Positions 8,297 through 16,714 of a stretch of DNA of 31,693 bases are shown here, one piece after another. Made by a program: the position numbers and the translations under genes. How positions within the stretch are numbered: the first letter of the stretch is position 1; every line of letters starts with the position of its first letter. Under the pieces are notes generated by a model. That model searched no databases, was not told the origin of the DNA, and was given only the letters and a program-made list of their open reading frames with translations. The stretch comes from an uncultured Collinsella sp. (GTDB lineage Bacteria > Actinomycetota > Coriobacteriia > Coriobacteriales > Coriobacteriaceae): NCBI GenBank assembly GCA_902470915.1, contig CABRIB010000010.1:1-31693 (forward strand), written 5' to 3'.

Positions 8297-8324
8297 TTGA
8301 CCGTGGCTTACTTTCGTGTATAAG
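8297..8324 (+). promoter_or_regulatory. Promoter of DUF3793-flavodoxin genes
   Basis: TTGACC (8297-8302), 16 bases, then TATAAG (8319-8324). It is followed at 8326-8340 by TTTTCCTAGGCTAAC, whose reverse strand holds GTTAGCCTA, the core of DtxR/IdeR-type iron boxes. The flanks match poorly, so the operator reading is tentative. Confidence 0.65.
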
Positions 8325-8363
8325 TTTTCCTAGGCTAACAAGTGAGGACCCGAAAGGAGCACC

Positions 8364-9068
8364 GTGACTCGGACCATTGACATCCCAACGTTTCAAGCGG
8401 CAGTCGTGCGCAACAGCTCCCCCACGCTCGCGGGCATTAAACCCGCTTCGCTCTTTACCTATCCCGGCGTCTATGCCAGCCAAAACGGAAAGCCCGACAA
8501 CCCGCATATCGAAGCGCGTCGTTCGTGTCTGCTTGCCGTCATAGCCCAATGCAACCGCGAGCTCAAACCGTTCGGCATCCATATGAGCGTCTTGGTCTGG
8601 CGTCCCTGCGGAGCACTCATCTACGTCTACCGCCCCGCAGACCTCATGCGCTACCTCTCTGACTCTCGAGCCGCGACCGCGCTTGCCGCCGAAGGCTACG
8701 ATGTCCACGACCTGCCCGTATCTCTTGTACATCTTGCCGCGCGCATCACGCTGGCGAGCAGCAATGTCGCAGAAAGTGCATGCGCCAACGGACCGTGTGT
8801 ACTCGCTCAGGGCGAGGCCTGCGATAACGGCTGCACCTGCGAGTTCCCTCACGAAATTGGGTATTTTTTGGGCTACCCCTACGAAGACGTGCATCAGTTT
8901 ATCGCCCAGCATGGCGAAAACTACAAGGTCTTTGGCGCCTGGAAGGTGTACACGGACGTTGAGCAGGCGCTCACGACCTTCGATTCCTATCGCGCATGCA
9001 CGCAATACCTCACCTATATCTATCAGCAGGGCTACACCCTTGGACAACTTGTCCAAGTAGCCCGATAG
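8364..9068 (+). CDS. DUF3793 family protein
   Basis: A 234-residue protein of the DUF3793 family, recognised by the pattern of CNRELKPFGIHMSVLVWRP, the LMRYL segment, and the C-terminal EIGYFLGYPYEDVHQF and YKVFGAWKVY blocks. Function is unknown. Family members in anaerobes commonly sit beside a flavodoxin gene or iron-transport genes, and the same arrangement is seen here, 46 bases upstream of flavodoxin. A cysteine-rich middle (CANGPC and CDNGCTC) is a candidate metal or Fe-S site. The start is GTG 8364, with AAAGGAG upstream. The promoter at 8297-8324 and the possible iron box suggest expression under iron limitation. Confidence 0.85.
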   Translation: MTRTIDIPTFQAAVVRNSSPTLAGIKPASLFTYPGVYASQNGKPDNPHIEARRSCLLAVIAQCNRELKPFGIHMSVLVWRPCGALIYVYRPADLMRYLSDSRAATALAAEGYDVHDLPVSLVHLAARITLASSNVAESACANGPCVLAQGEACDNGCTCEFPHEIGYFLGYPYEDVHQFIAQHGENYKVFGAWKVYTDVEQALTTFDSYRACTQYLTYIYQQGYTLGQLVQVAR

Positions 9069-9114
9069 AACATGCAAGACGCGGCCGCGTGCCGCACAAC
9101 CGAAAGGATCACAC

Positions 9115-9534
9115 ATGAGCAAGATCGCAGTCGTCTACTGGAGCGGTACAGGCAACACCGAGGCCATGGCAAACTTCGTTGCCGAGGGCGCAACCGGTGC
9201 CGGCGCCGAGGCAGAGGTCATCTCCTGCGCCGACTTCTCTGCCGACAAGGTCGCCGAATATGATGCCTTCGCCTTCGGCTGCCCCGCCATGGGTTCCGAG
9301 GAGCTTGAATACGATGAGTTCCAGCCCATGTGGGATGAGGTCAAGGAGACCCTCGGCGACAAGAAGGTCGTCCTCTTTGGCTCTTATTCGTGGGCCGAGG
9401 GCGAATGGATGGACAACTGGAAGGCGGACGCCGACGAGGCGGGCGTCAACGTCGTGGACTCCACCATCTGCTACGACGCGCCCGACGACGAGGGCGAGAC
9501 CGCTTGCAAGGCCCTCGGAGCCGAGCTCGCGTAA
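9115..9534 (+). CDS. Flavodoxin
   Basis: A 139-residue short-chain flavodoxin, an FMN-bearing electron carrier that replaces ferredoxin when iron is scarce. The phosphate-binding loop is WSGTGNTEAMA at residues about 9-19. Aromatic and acidic residues for the isoalloxazine site appear in the ADFSADKVAEYDAFAFGCPAMG area and in FGSYSWAEGEWM. Acidic composition is typical. The start is ATG 9115, with AAAGGA upstream. It follows the DUF3793 gene and ends at a strong bidirectional terminator, so the pair forms an operon. Length and loop match the family without anomalies. Confidence 0.95.
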   Translation: MSKIAVVYWSGTGNTEAMANFVAEGATGAGAEAEVISCADFSADKVAEYDAFAFGCPAMGSEELEYDEFQPMWDEVKETLGDKKVVLFGSYSWAEGEWMDNWKADADEAGVNVVDSTICYDAPDDEGETACKALGAELA

Positions 9535-9586
9535 CGAACCCAGGGCCTCCAAGAGAGCCTGCATCAAAGCGCATCCCCATCCCTAC

Positions 9587-9626
9587 AAAAGAGCGGGGCT
9601 GGATTCAAGTCCAGCCCCGCTCTTTT
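9587..9626. terminator. Bidirectional terminator, flavodoxin / ABC ATPase
   Basis: A perfect 17-bp inverted repeat (9587-9603 and 9610-9626) with an A-rich left edge and T-rich right edge around a GC core and a 6-base loop. It sits between convergent genes and can terminate both transcripts. Confidence 0.95.
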
Positions 9627-9649
9627 GCAACGGCAGTTACATCAACCGG

Positions 9650-10399
<750 letters not shown>

Positions 10400-10411
10400 G
10401 ACAGGACCTCC

Positions 10412-11773
10412 TTACAGACCGGCGATATGATCGGCGGGCGTCGCGACAACCTGTCCGGCGCTCTTGGTGGGACGCTTCTTCTTGGTCTCGGCCGTGCCCA
10501 AAAGCCTCGCCTCAAGACCGCTCACCAAGCGCGCAAGCGGCAGGGTAATGACCAGATAGAACAGAGCGGCAACCACATACGGCGTGATGGAGCCCGTCGT
10601 GGCCACGATGGTGCGGGCGTTCATGACGATCTCGACGACACCCACGGCGGCAAGCAGCGACGTGTCCTTGTAGAGCAGGATGAACTCGCTGGTCAGCGTA
10701 GGCAGGACATTGCGGAACGTCTGCGGAATCATGACATAGAGCAGCGTCTGGAAGGCATTCATGCCCAGCGAGCGAGCAGCCTCGTTTTGACCCTTGGGGA
10801 TCGACTGAATACCGGCGCGGAAGATCTCGCACAGGTAGGCGGACGAGTTCATGGCCATGACGATGACGCCGAGCACATAGTCGTCAACCTTGACGCCGGC
10901 CAGCGGCAGACCGAAGAACGCGATGTAGATCTGCAGGAACGCCGGCGTACCACGGATGATATTCACATAGATACCGGCAAGGCAACGCAGGATGCGCGAC
11001 TTGGAGATGCGCATGAGCGACAAGGCAAAGCCAAAGGGAATTGCCAGCGGAAACGCCACGAGCACGATCGAGAGCGACATGAGGAAGCCTTTGAAGACGA
11101 TCGGCAGGCTCTGGACCAAAATGACCGGGTTCAGGAACAGGCGCAGGAACATGTTGGAATTCCATGCCTCGACCCACGGCTGCTCCTTAAGGTCGGCCAG
11201 GAAGTTATCGAATGCCGTCACGCCCTTGATCTCCACCGACGGAATCTTGGAGATCTTCTTGGTCGAACCATCGGCCAAAGTGTAGGTGCCGCCAAAGGCC
11301 TCGTCGCCGCCCTCGACGGGGAACGTCACGCCGTAGACCTCGACGCGGAAATAGCCGCCGGCCGGAGCCGTCTCGCCAAAATCGATCTTGAGCGTCTGGC
11401 CGTCGACCTTGCACGTAGGCTTCATGGGCGTACGGTCCATAAGGTCATCGCCCGAGAGCATCGTCAGACGCGTGTCGTCCGCACCAAAGGTCGTGCCATC
11501 GGCAAACGTCAGCGAAAGACCGCTCAGTTCCTCGTCGGCATCGGCCTGGACCTCCCAGGTGATACGAGTCTCGGTGCCACCGACTACGTCGCTACCCGAA
11601 CCGGTATTGGGTCGGGCGGTGATCTTTGCGGTCTCAAGCGCCTGAGCGGTCGTGGGCGCATATGCCCCCGCGCACACCAGCGCGAGCGCCACGGCCATGA
11701 CGCAGGCTAGCTTTTGGAGCAAGGCGGACAGTGGAAAACGCTGCTCCGCGGCCCCTTTGTTCAGTCGAGACAA
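10412..11773 (-). CDS. Amino-acid ABC permease with N-terminal extracytoplasmic domain
   Basis: The C-terminal half (from about FLMSLSIVLVAFPLAIPF) is a HisM/GlnP-type permease with the EAA-loop motif EAARSLGMNAFQTLLYVMIPQ. The N-terminal half has a signal-like helix (LACVMAVALALVCAGAYA) followed by about 150 residues predicted to lie outside the membrane and to be rich in beta structure (WEVQADADEELSGLSLTF, GGYFRVEVYGVTFPV). This is not a substrate-binding domain of the known GlnP fusion type. TTG 11773 is chosen as the start because AGGAG lies five bases upstream. ATG 11788 is possible but has no visible site. An attenuator-like hairpin separates it from the binding-protein gene. Confidence 0.88.
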   Translation of the reverse strand: MSRLNKGAAEQRFPLSALLQKLACVMAVALALVCAGAYAPTTAQALETAKITARPNTGSGSDVVGGTETRITWEVQADADEELSGLSLTFADGTTFGADDTRLTMLSGDDLMDRTPMKPTCKVDGQTLKIDFGETAPAGGYFRVEVYGVTFPVEGGDEAFGGTYTLADGSTKKISKIPSVEIKGVTAFDNFLADLKEQPWVEAWNSNMFLRLFLNPVILVQSLPIVFKGFLMSLSIVLVAFPLAIPFGFALSLMRISKSRILRCLAGIYVNIIRGTPAFLQIYIAFFGLPLAGVKVDDYVLGVIVMAMNSSAYLCEIFRAGIQSIPKGQNEAARSLGMNAFQTLLYVMIPQTFRNVLPTLTSEFILLYKDTSLLAAVGVVEIVMNARTIVATTGSITPYVVAALFYLVITLPLARLVSGLEARLLGTAETKKKRPTKSAGQVVATPADHIAGL

Positions 11774-11841
11774 GGTGGCTCCTATCATAGAAGTTGCCGG
11801 CAAAACGAGACGGAAACGCTCTCCGTCAAGAGAAGCGCAAA

Positions 11842-11868
11842 GGCCCTCTCCGCAAAACGGAAAGGGCC
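11842..11868 (-). terminator. Partial terminator between binding protein and permease
   Basis: An 11-bp stem (11842-11852 with 11858-11868) with one wobble on the minus transcript and a 5-base loop, followed by TTTGCGC. It lies after the substrate-binding gene and before the permease. Such stems usually make the binding protein more abundant than the membrane parts. Confidence 0.75.
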
Positions 11869-11890
11869 CGCGCGCAATCAAGTAGTTATT

Positions 11891-12751
11891 TTACTTGATA
11901 TTGTACTTAGCCATGAGGGCGTCGACGGTACCGTCGTCGGTCAGGTCCTTGATGGCCTGGTTGATGTCGTCCTTGAGCTTGGTGTTGCCCTGGTTGATGG
12001 CGATGGCGTACTCCTCGCCGGTGCTGATCTGCTTGATGGTCTGGCAGGTGTTGAACTGCTCGGCGGTCAGCTGGCTGGCAACGGAGCGGTTGGTGACCAC
12101 GGCGTCGCCCTTATCGGACTGCAGAGCGCTGAAGCACTCGGTGGCGTCCTTGTAGGGGACGATCTTGGCCTTCGGGAAGTTCTCCTGGGCAAAAGCCTCG
12201 GCGGTCGAGCCAGACTGGACGATGATGGTAGCGTCGGCGTTGTTGAGCTTCTCGCTGAAGTTATCGGCCGTGATGTCGGTGTTATCGACCTTGGTCACGA
12301 TAGCCTGATCGTCCATGTAGTAGGAATCAGAGAAAGTGACTTCCTTCTCACGCTCGGGCGTGTCGGTGATAGCCGCGATGGAAACGTCATACTTGGCGCC
12401 CGAAGCGACGCCCGGAACCAGCGTGTCAAAGTCATTGTTGACATACTCGACATCCAGACCCAGCTTGTCACCGATAGCCTTGATGAGCTCAAGGTCAAAG
12501 CCCTGGTAGTCGCCGTTGTCATCCTTGTACTCAAACGGCGCGTACTCGGCAGAGGTGCCGACGGTCAGCGTGCCGTCCTTGACGAGCGCGTACTCCTTGG
12601 AGCCGTCGACCTTCTCGACCTTAGCGTCGTCAGAGCTGCTGGAACCGGCATCAGAACCAGAGGTGGCGTTGGACGAGCCGCAGCCCGTCAGAGCAAGGGC
12701 GAGCGCCATAGCACCCGTGACGGCAAATGCGCCAAGCTTCTTCAGCTTCAT
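11891..12751 (-). CDS. Polar amino-acid substrate-binding lipoprotein
   Basis: A 286-residue extracytoplasmic solute-binding protein of the PAAT type. It has a lipoprotein signal ending in the lipobox LTGC (Cys 24), then a Ser/Gly/Asp-rich linker. The binding lobe starts at LTVGTSAEYAPFEY and has the family segments GFDLELIKAIGDKLG and AAITDTPEREKEVTFSDSYY, where the Arg and acidic residues bind the ligand's carboxylate and amino groups. The ligand cannot be read with certainty. The start is ATG 12751, with GGAAGGAG upstream. It is the first gene of the operon with the permease and ATPase, driven by the promoter at 12809-12837. Confidence 0.96.
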   Translation of the reverse strand: MKLKKLGAFAVTGAMALALALTGCGSSNATSGSDAGSSSSDDAKVEKVDGSKEYALVKDGTLTVGTSAEYAPFEYKDDNGDYQGFDLELIKAIGDKLGLDVEYVNNDFDTLVPGVASGAKYDVSIAAITDTPEREKEVTFSDSYYMDDQAIVTKVDNTDITADNFSEKLNNADATIIVQSGSTAEAFAQENFPKAKIVPYKDATECFSALQSDKGDAVVTNRSVASQLTAEQFNTCQTIKQISTGEEYAIAINQGNTKLKDDINQAIKDLTDDGTVDALMAKYNIK

Positions 12752-12808
12752 AATCAGTCTCCTTCCGGTGACCTCGTTTGATTCAGAGGTCTGCAAAAAC
12801 TGTTGGCT

Positions 12809-12837
12809 ATTATGCACCCGGAATTACGAATCTGCAA
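12809..12837 (-). promoter_or_regulatory. Promoter of the amino-acid ABC operon
   Basis: On the minus strand TTGCAG (12832-12837), 17 bases, CATAAT (12809-12814). It lies about 60 bases before the binding-protein start. No operator palindrome is obvious. Confidence 0.6.
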
Positions 12838-12898
12838 TGAGAAAACTGATTGAAACAAACCCATAACGTGAATGGAATACTCTACTTTGTGACAGTCA

Positions 12899-13765
12899 TT
12901 ACTGCTGCAATGACCTTAATAGTCTAATTTCAGCTGCATAACCTGCAAGTTCGTTCGGAGTCTCCAAAATAAACGGCAGCGAACGCAAACGGCCATTCGA
13001 TACAATATTCTGCATAACCTGCATACCGCCACCAAATTCCTCGCTGCCAAGGTATCCCTTGCCGATGCACTCGTGACGATCTTTATGGGCGCCACAAGGG
13101 TTCTTCGAATCGTTGATATGTACGGCATGCAAGCGATCGATACCCACCACGCGGTCGAACTCGTCGAGTACGCCGTCCAGATCATGGATGATGTCGTAGC
13201 CGGCATCGCTCACATGGCAGGTGTCCAAACAAACGCCCAGCTTATCGGACAGCTCTGGGCGCTTGGCGGCAACGCCCTCGATAATGCACGCCAGTTCTTC
13301 AAAGCTACGGCCCACCTCGGTGCCCTTGCCTGCCATGGTCTCGAGTAATACCGTCGTCTGCTGCCCCTCAAACATCACCTGGCACAGCGTGTCGACAATC
13401 ATCTGAATGCCGACGTCGGAGCCCTGTCCCACATGCGCACCGGGATGGAAGTTGTAGTAGTTGCCGGGCAGTGCTTCCAGACGCTGCAAGTCCTCGGCCA
13501 TTGCCTCCAAGGCAAACTCGCGTGCCCGCTCTTTGGCAGAACAGGGGTTGTAGGTATACGGGGCATGCGCCACCAGCGGTCCAAAGTCGTTTTGCACCAT
13601 AAGCTCGCGCAGAGCCGCCACGTCATCCATGTCAAGTTCTTTTGCCTTGCCACCGCGCGGGTTGCGCGTAAAGAACGAAAAGGTATTGGCGCCAATGGAC
13701 AGCGCCGTCTCCCCCATTGCCCGATAGCCCTTCGTCGTCGAAAGATGACACCCGATCGTCAGCAT
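12899..13765 (-). CDS. nfo: Endonuclease IV (AP endonuclease)
   Basis: A 288-residue TIM-barrel, zinc-dependent apurinic/apyrimidinic endonuclease of base-excision repair. The family signatures are present: NYYNFHPGAH, LLETMAGKGTEVG, GVCLDTCHVSDAGYD and VHINDSKNPCGAHKDRHECIG, which together supply the zinc ligands. The start is ATG 13765, with GAGGGAG six bases upstream; the open frame back to 13849 runs through the hairpin repeat and is not coding. It is the last of three minus-strand genes separated by copies of that hairpin. No terminator is clear in the 147-base gap to the ABC operon. Confidence 0.97.
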   Translation of the reverse strand: MLTIGCHLSTTKGYRAMGETALSIGANTFSFFTRNPRGGKAKELDMDDVAALRELMVQNDFGPLVAHAPYTYNPCSAKERAREFALEAMAEDLQRLEALPGNYYNFHPGAHVGQGSDVGIQMIVDTLCQVMFEGQQTTVLLETMAGKGTEVGRSFEELACIIEGVAAKRPELSDKLGVCLDTCHVSDAGYDIIHDLDGVLDEFDRVVGIDRLHAVHINDSKNPCGAHKDRHECIGKGYLGSEEFGGGMQVMQNIVSNGRLRSLPFILETPNELAGYAAEIRLLRSLQQ

Positions 13766-13780
13766 CTCCAACTCCCTCTT

Positions 13781-13862
13781 CATCAGTTGCGGTGAAATAC
13801 GGTCTATTGGTGCCCTATTTTGGCGCAAACAGACCGTATTCCACCGCAAGTTATAAAAGGGG
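13781..13862 (-). repeat. Covarying hairpin repeat, family C, copy 1
   Basis: The arms TTGCGGTGAAATACGGTCT (13787-13805) and AGACCGTATTCCACCGCAA (13831-13849) pair over 19 positions, with a 25-base loop that can pair further. The flanks CATCAG and GTTATAAAAGGGG are shared with copy 2 at 14963-15043, while the inner stem bases differ in a compensatory way. Mismatches become G-U wobbles only on the minus transcript, in which it lies between the MocA-family gene and nfo. Confidence 0.9.
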
Positions 13863-13932
13863 CATCAGAGATGTGGGCCGCCAGGCACCACGGGCGCCGG
13901 CGTCATGATCCCCTACGCGTCAGCGCCAAGTC

Positions 13933-14952
13933 CTAGAGGGCTAGACGGATTGCATCGATGATGTGCGCGCAGCGCTGCGTGGCGGCTAGGGACATGATGG
14001 GGCTTTCGAGTTTCCCCGCCTGAATGAGCTGCGTCGCATGCTGGATTTCGCCGTAGAAATCATCGACCTCAAACGGGGCATTTATTTCGAGCGTTCGCCC
14101 GTCGGAGTACTTCACATGGGCGAGCTCGGGGCGATGGAGACGCTCGATTTCCAACGAACCCCGCTCACAGGCAATCGTTAAGCGGCTTTCATATGTTGCT
14201 TTGCCGTCGCACACCATATGAATGGGTATACCGCCGACGCTCATATGGATCTCGTCGGCCCAATCGACGCGACCGCCCGATACGTCACGCCAGCGAACTT
14301 CACGGGACGAAACCTCGCACGCGCCCGCGAGCAAATCCTCAAACCAACCGACCGCATAGCAGCCCATGTCATATAGACAGCCGCCCTGCAACGGATCAAG
14401 CAGATAGCCCGAAGGAGACTCGCCGTAATCGAGCTTTTGCACGCTTTCAATCGAGACAATACGGCCAAGCTCACCCGACGCAAGCAAGTCCTTCACGCGA
14501 GTGCGCATCGGGCAAAACCGATTCTTCATCGCCTCCATAAACAGCACGCCGCGCTCGCGAGAGATGGAGGCAATCGAGAGAGCCTCTTCCTCACTCAAAA
14601 CGGCCGGCTTTTCGCACAGCACGGCCTTTCCGGCGCGCAGCGCGCGACAGGCCCAACGCGTATGCATGCCATGCGGAAGAGCCAAGTAGATTGCGTCGAC
14701 ATCGGGGTCGGCAATCAGCGCGTCATAAGCCGCATTGCCGTTATCGTCGACCGAGGCGTGGCCATGCGCAGCATCGATCGAAAACGCTCGGCAAAATTCC
14801 TCGACATGTGCAGGAGTGCGACCGGCCGCAGCCACCAGCCGTGCCCCGTCGACCTTCTTGAGCGACGATGCAAATCGATGAGAAATGTGTCCGGCACCCA
14901 AAATGCCCCAACGAACCTCACGCGAATCATTACGTAAACCTCGGTCACCCAC
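13933..14952 (-). CDS. Gfo/Idh/MocA-family NAD(P)-dependent oxidoreductase
   Basis: A 339-residue dehydrogenase of the Gfo/Idh/MocA family, acting on a sugar, polyol or related alcohol that is not identifiable from sequence. The Rossmann motif is GILGAGHISHRFA (about residues 16-28), and the family catalytic lysine motif is CEKPAVLSEEEA (about 112). The C-terminal domain contains GGCLYDMGCYAVG, the conserved dimer/substrate segment. The start is GTG 14952, with GGGAGG six bases upstream. It lies between two copies of the family C hairpin and is followed by nfo. The nearby Fe-S aldo/keto reductase is transcribed in the same direction. Confidence 0.92.
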   Translation of the reverse strand: MGDRGLRNDSREVRWGILGAGHISHRFASSLKKVDGARLVAAAGRTPAHVEEFCRAFSIDAAHGHASVDDNGNAAYDALIADPDVDAIYLALPHGMHTRWACRALRAGKAVLCEKPAVLSEEEALSIASISRERGVLFMEAMKNRFCPMRTRVKDLLASGELGRIVSIESVQKLDYGESPSGYLLDPLQGGCLYDMGCYAVGWFEDLLAGACEVSSREVRWRDVSGGRVDWADEIHMSVGGIPIHMVCDGKATYESRLTIACERGSLEIERLHRPELAHVKYSDGRTLEINAPFEVDDFYGEIQHATQLIQAGKLESPIMSLAATQRCAHIIDAIRLAL

Positions 14953-14962
14953 GATAGCCTCC

Positions 14963-15043
14963 CATCAGTTGCGGTGAAATAGTTCCTGTTTGGCCCCTAT
15001 TCTGCCGCAAACAGGAACTATTCCACCGCAAGTTATAAAAGGG
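14963..15043 (-). repeat. Covarying hairpin repeat, family C, copy 2
   Basis: The arms at 14969-14992 and 15008-15031 pair over 24 bases, with one G-U on the minus transcript. The outer segment TTGCGGTGAAATA is identical to copy 1. The next six bases are GTTCCT instead of CGGTCT, and the far arm changes to match (AGGAAC instead of AGACCG). The element fills nearly the whole gap between the aldo/keto reductase stop and the MocA-family start. Confidence 0.9.
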
Positions 15044-16234
15044 TCATGAGGAGCGCGTTTTGCCGAAGGCCTTAAGCACTGCCGTCACGGGTCCAGGCTG
15101 GAAGCGTCGGCGCACGTCATCGAGACGCTCGGGGATATCGATATGCTGTGGGCAGTGGCGCGCGCATTTGCCGCACTTGACGCAATTGCTCACCAGCTTG
15201 GCCTCGCTCGTCCGCACCGCGCTCGCCGTAAAATACTGCGACAGGCCCGTAAACCAGCTGTGCGCATAGCTTGCGTTGTAGGCGGCGAAACACCCAGGGA
15301 TGTTGATGCCTTTAGGACACGGCATACAGTAGCCGCATCCCGTGCAGGGCACGCGATTCGATTTCTCAAACTCCGTCAGCACGTGCGCGATGGCATCGAG
15401 CTGAGTAGCTGTCATCGAATCCGGCAGGGCCCGATCGGCCAACACCGCGTTCTCATCAACCTGCGCGGTATCGGTCATACCAGAAAGCAACATGGTCACC
15501 TGGGGATGATTCCACACCCACGAAAGACCCCAGGCGGCAGGAGTGCGCAAATGCGGGTCACGGGCACTATCGAGCACAGCGCGGGCCCGTGGCGGCAGCT
15601 TGCCCGCTAAACGCCCGCCCAGCAGCGGCTCCATCACAAACACCGCGAGGCCTCGCTCGGCGGCGGCCATGAGCCCCGCTGTTCCCGCCTGATATCGCTC
15701 TCCAGCGTAATTGTACTGGATCTGGCAAAAGTCCCACTCATATGCATCGAGCATCGTCAGGAAGTCCGCTGCGCTGCCGTGGTACGAAAAACCAATCTGG
15801 CGAATACGCCCCGCCGCCTTTTGACGCGCGATCCAGTCCTCGATGCCCAACGCCACCACACGTTCCCACTGGGCGGGCGAGGTAATGTTGTGCATGAGGT
15901 AATAGTCGATATGGTCAGTCCGTAGGCGGCGCAGTTGCTCGTCGAAGAACCGGTCGAAATCCTCCGCGCATTTGCACGAAGCATGCGGCAGCTTGGTTGC
16001 GAGCAAAACCTGGTCGCGCAAGCCCAGGCGCTCAAGCGACGCACCCACGCACGCCTCGTTGCCGGGATAGAGATAGGCCGTGTCCAGGTAGTTAATCCCC
16101 TGCTCCACCGCACGGGAGATGATGGCATCGGCTGTCTTCGCATCCGGACGTCCCGGCGCACCGGGAAACCTCATGCAGCCCAGACCCAGAGCGGATATTC
16201 GGTTACCACTTTTAGGGTCAACGCGGTATTGCAC
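15044..16234 (-). CDS. Aldo/keto reductase with C-terminal 2[4Fe-4S] domain
   Basis: A 396-residue two-part protein. The N-terminal aldo/keto reductase barrel has the catalytic Asp/Tyr segment INYLDTAYLYPGNE, the catalytic Lys in LLATKLP, and the histidine in DYYLMHN. The C-terminal part has two ferredoxin-like cysteine clusters, CTGCGYCMPCPKGINIP and CVKCGKCARHCPQHIDIP. This architecture is common in anaerobes and suggests electron transfer between an Fe-S donor and a carbonyl substrate; the substrate is unknown. The start is GTG 16234, with GGAGGGG six bases upstream. It is the first gene of the minus-strand run ending at nfo. Confidence 0.95.
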   Translation of the reverse strand: MQYRVDPKSGNRISALGLGCMRFPGAPGRPDAKTADAIISRAVEQGINYLDTAYLYPGNEACVGASLERLGLRDQVLLATKLPHASCKCAEDFDRFFDEQLRRLRTDHIDYYLMHNITSPAQWERVVALGIEDWIARQKAAGRIRQIGFSYHGSAADFLTMLDAYEWDFCQIQYNYAGERYQAGTAGLMAAAERGLAVFVMEPLLGGRLAGKLPPRARAVLDSARDPHLRTPAAWGLSWVWNHPQVTMLLSGMTDTAQVDENAVLADRALPDSMTATQLDAIAHVLTEFEKSNRVPCTGCGYCMPCPKGINIPGCFAAYNASYAHSWFTGLSQYFTASAVRTSEAKLVSNCVKCGKCARHCPQHIDIPERLDDVRRRFQPGPVTAVLKAFGKTRSS

Positions 16235-16396
16235 GGCCCCTCCCCTCCCATCGAAGCCCTGACAAGGCGAAACAAACCCGTCACGTCATCGAAACACATC
16301 GGAATCGCAATTGAGAACGTATCGTAACGCAGCAGAAATCGAGCCGTCACGGCACCGCTTTAACATCAGCAAAAAGCCCGATGAAAGGAGACGAGC

Positions 16397-16591
16397 GTGA
16401 CCACACGTGAGGACGCCTACCCCTACCCCGGCGAGCAATACATCCTCTCGGTCGACCGCTATCAGATCGAAGTCATGGACCATCTGGACGAGCTTCCCGC
16501 CACGGGTTCCGTCATCTTCTGCACCTTCCCCAAGGTCCGCGATGGCGTCGGATACCCCGCCCGCGTCTTTGCGGTCTGCCCCGCGGCATAA
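16397..16591 (+). CDS. Small protein resembling the C-terminus of cyclase/arylformamidases
   Basis: A 64-residue product with a good ribosome binding site (AAAGGAG six bases before GTG 16397) and its own terminator. The segment LDELPATGSVIFCTFPKVRDGVGYP, continuing to ARVFAV, resembles the last strand region of the putative cyclase / kynurenine formamidase family, where the pattern LPPxG...PxKxxxGTGxPxR is typical. Such enzymes are about 210-260 residues, and the metal-binding HxGTHxD part is absent. It is therefore either a remnant that gained a start, or a small domain that now acts alone. The match is from memory of the family pattern and should be treated as moderate. Confidence 0.6.
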   Translation: MTTREDAYPYPGEQYILSVDRYQIEVMDHLDELPATGSVIFCTFPKVRDGVGYPARVFAVCPAA

Positions 16592-16669
16592 GCGCACAGC
16601 GCAATAGTTTCTTTTTCATAACAGCCGCCCCGCGCACCCACCAATCACCCTGGCAGCATACAATCCATC

Positions 16670-16695
16670 AGGCGCCCCTTACGCGGGCGCCTTTT
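16670..16695 (+). terminator. Terminator after the small cyclase-like gene
   Basis: AGGCGCCC (16670-16677) pairs with GGGCGCCT (16685-16692), with a 7-base loop and a T run. It ends only 20 bases before the next start, so it insulates the ketopantoate-reductase-like gene or acts as its leader hairpin. Confidence 0.85.
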
Positions 16696-16714
16696 ATATG
16701 GGGAGATGATTCAC

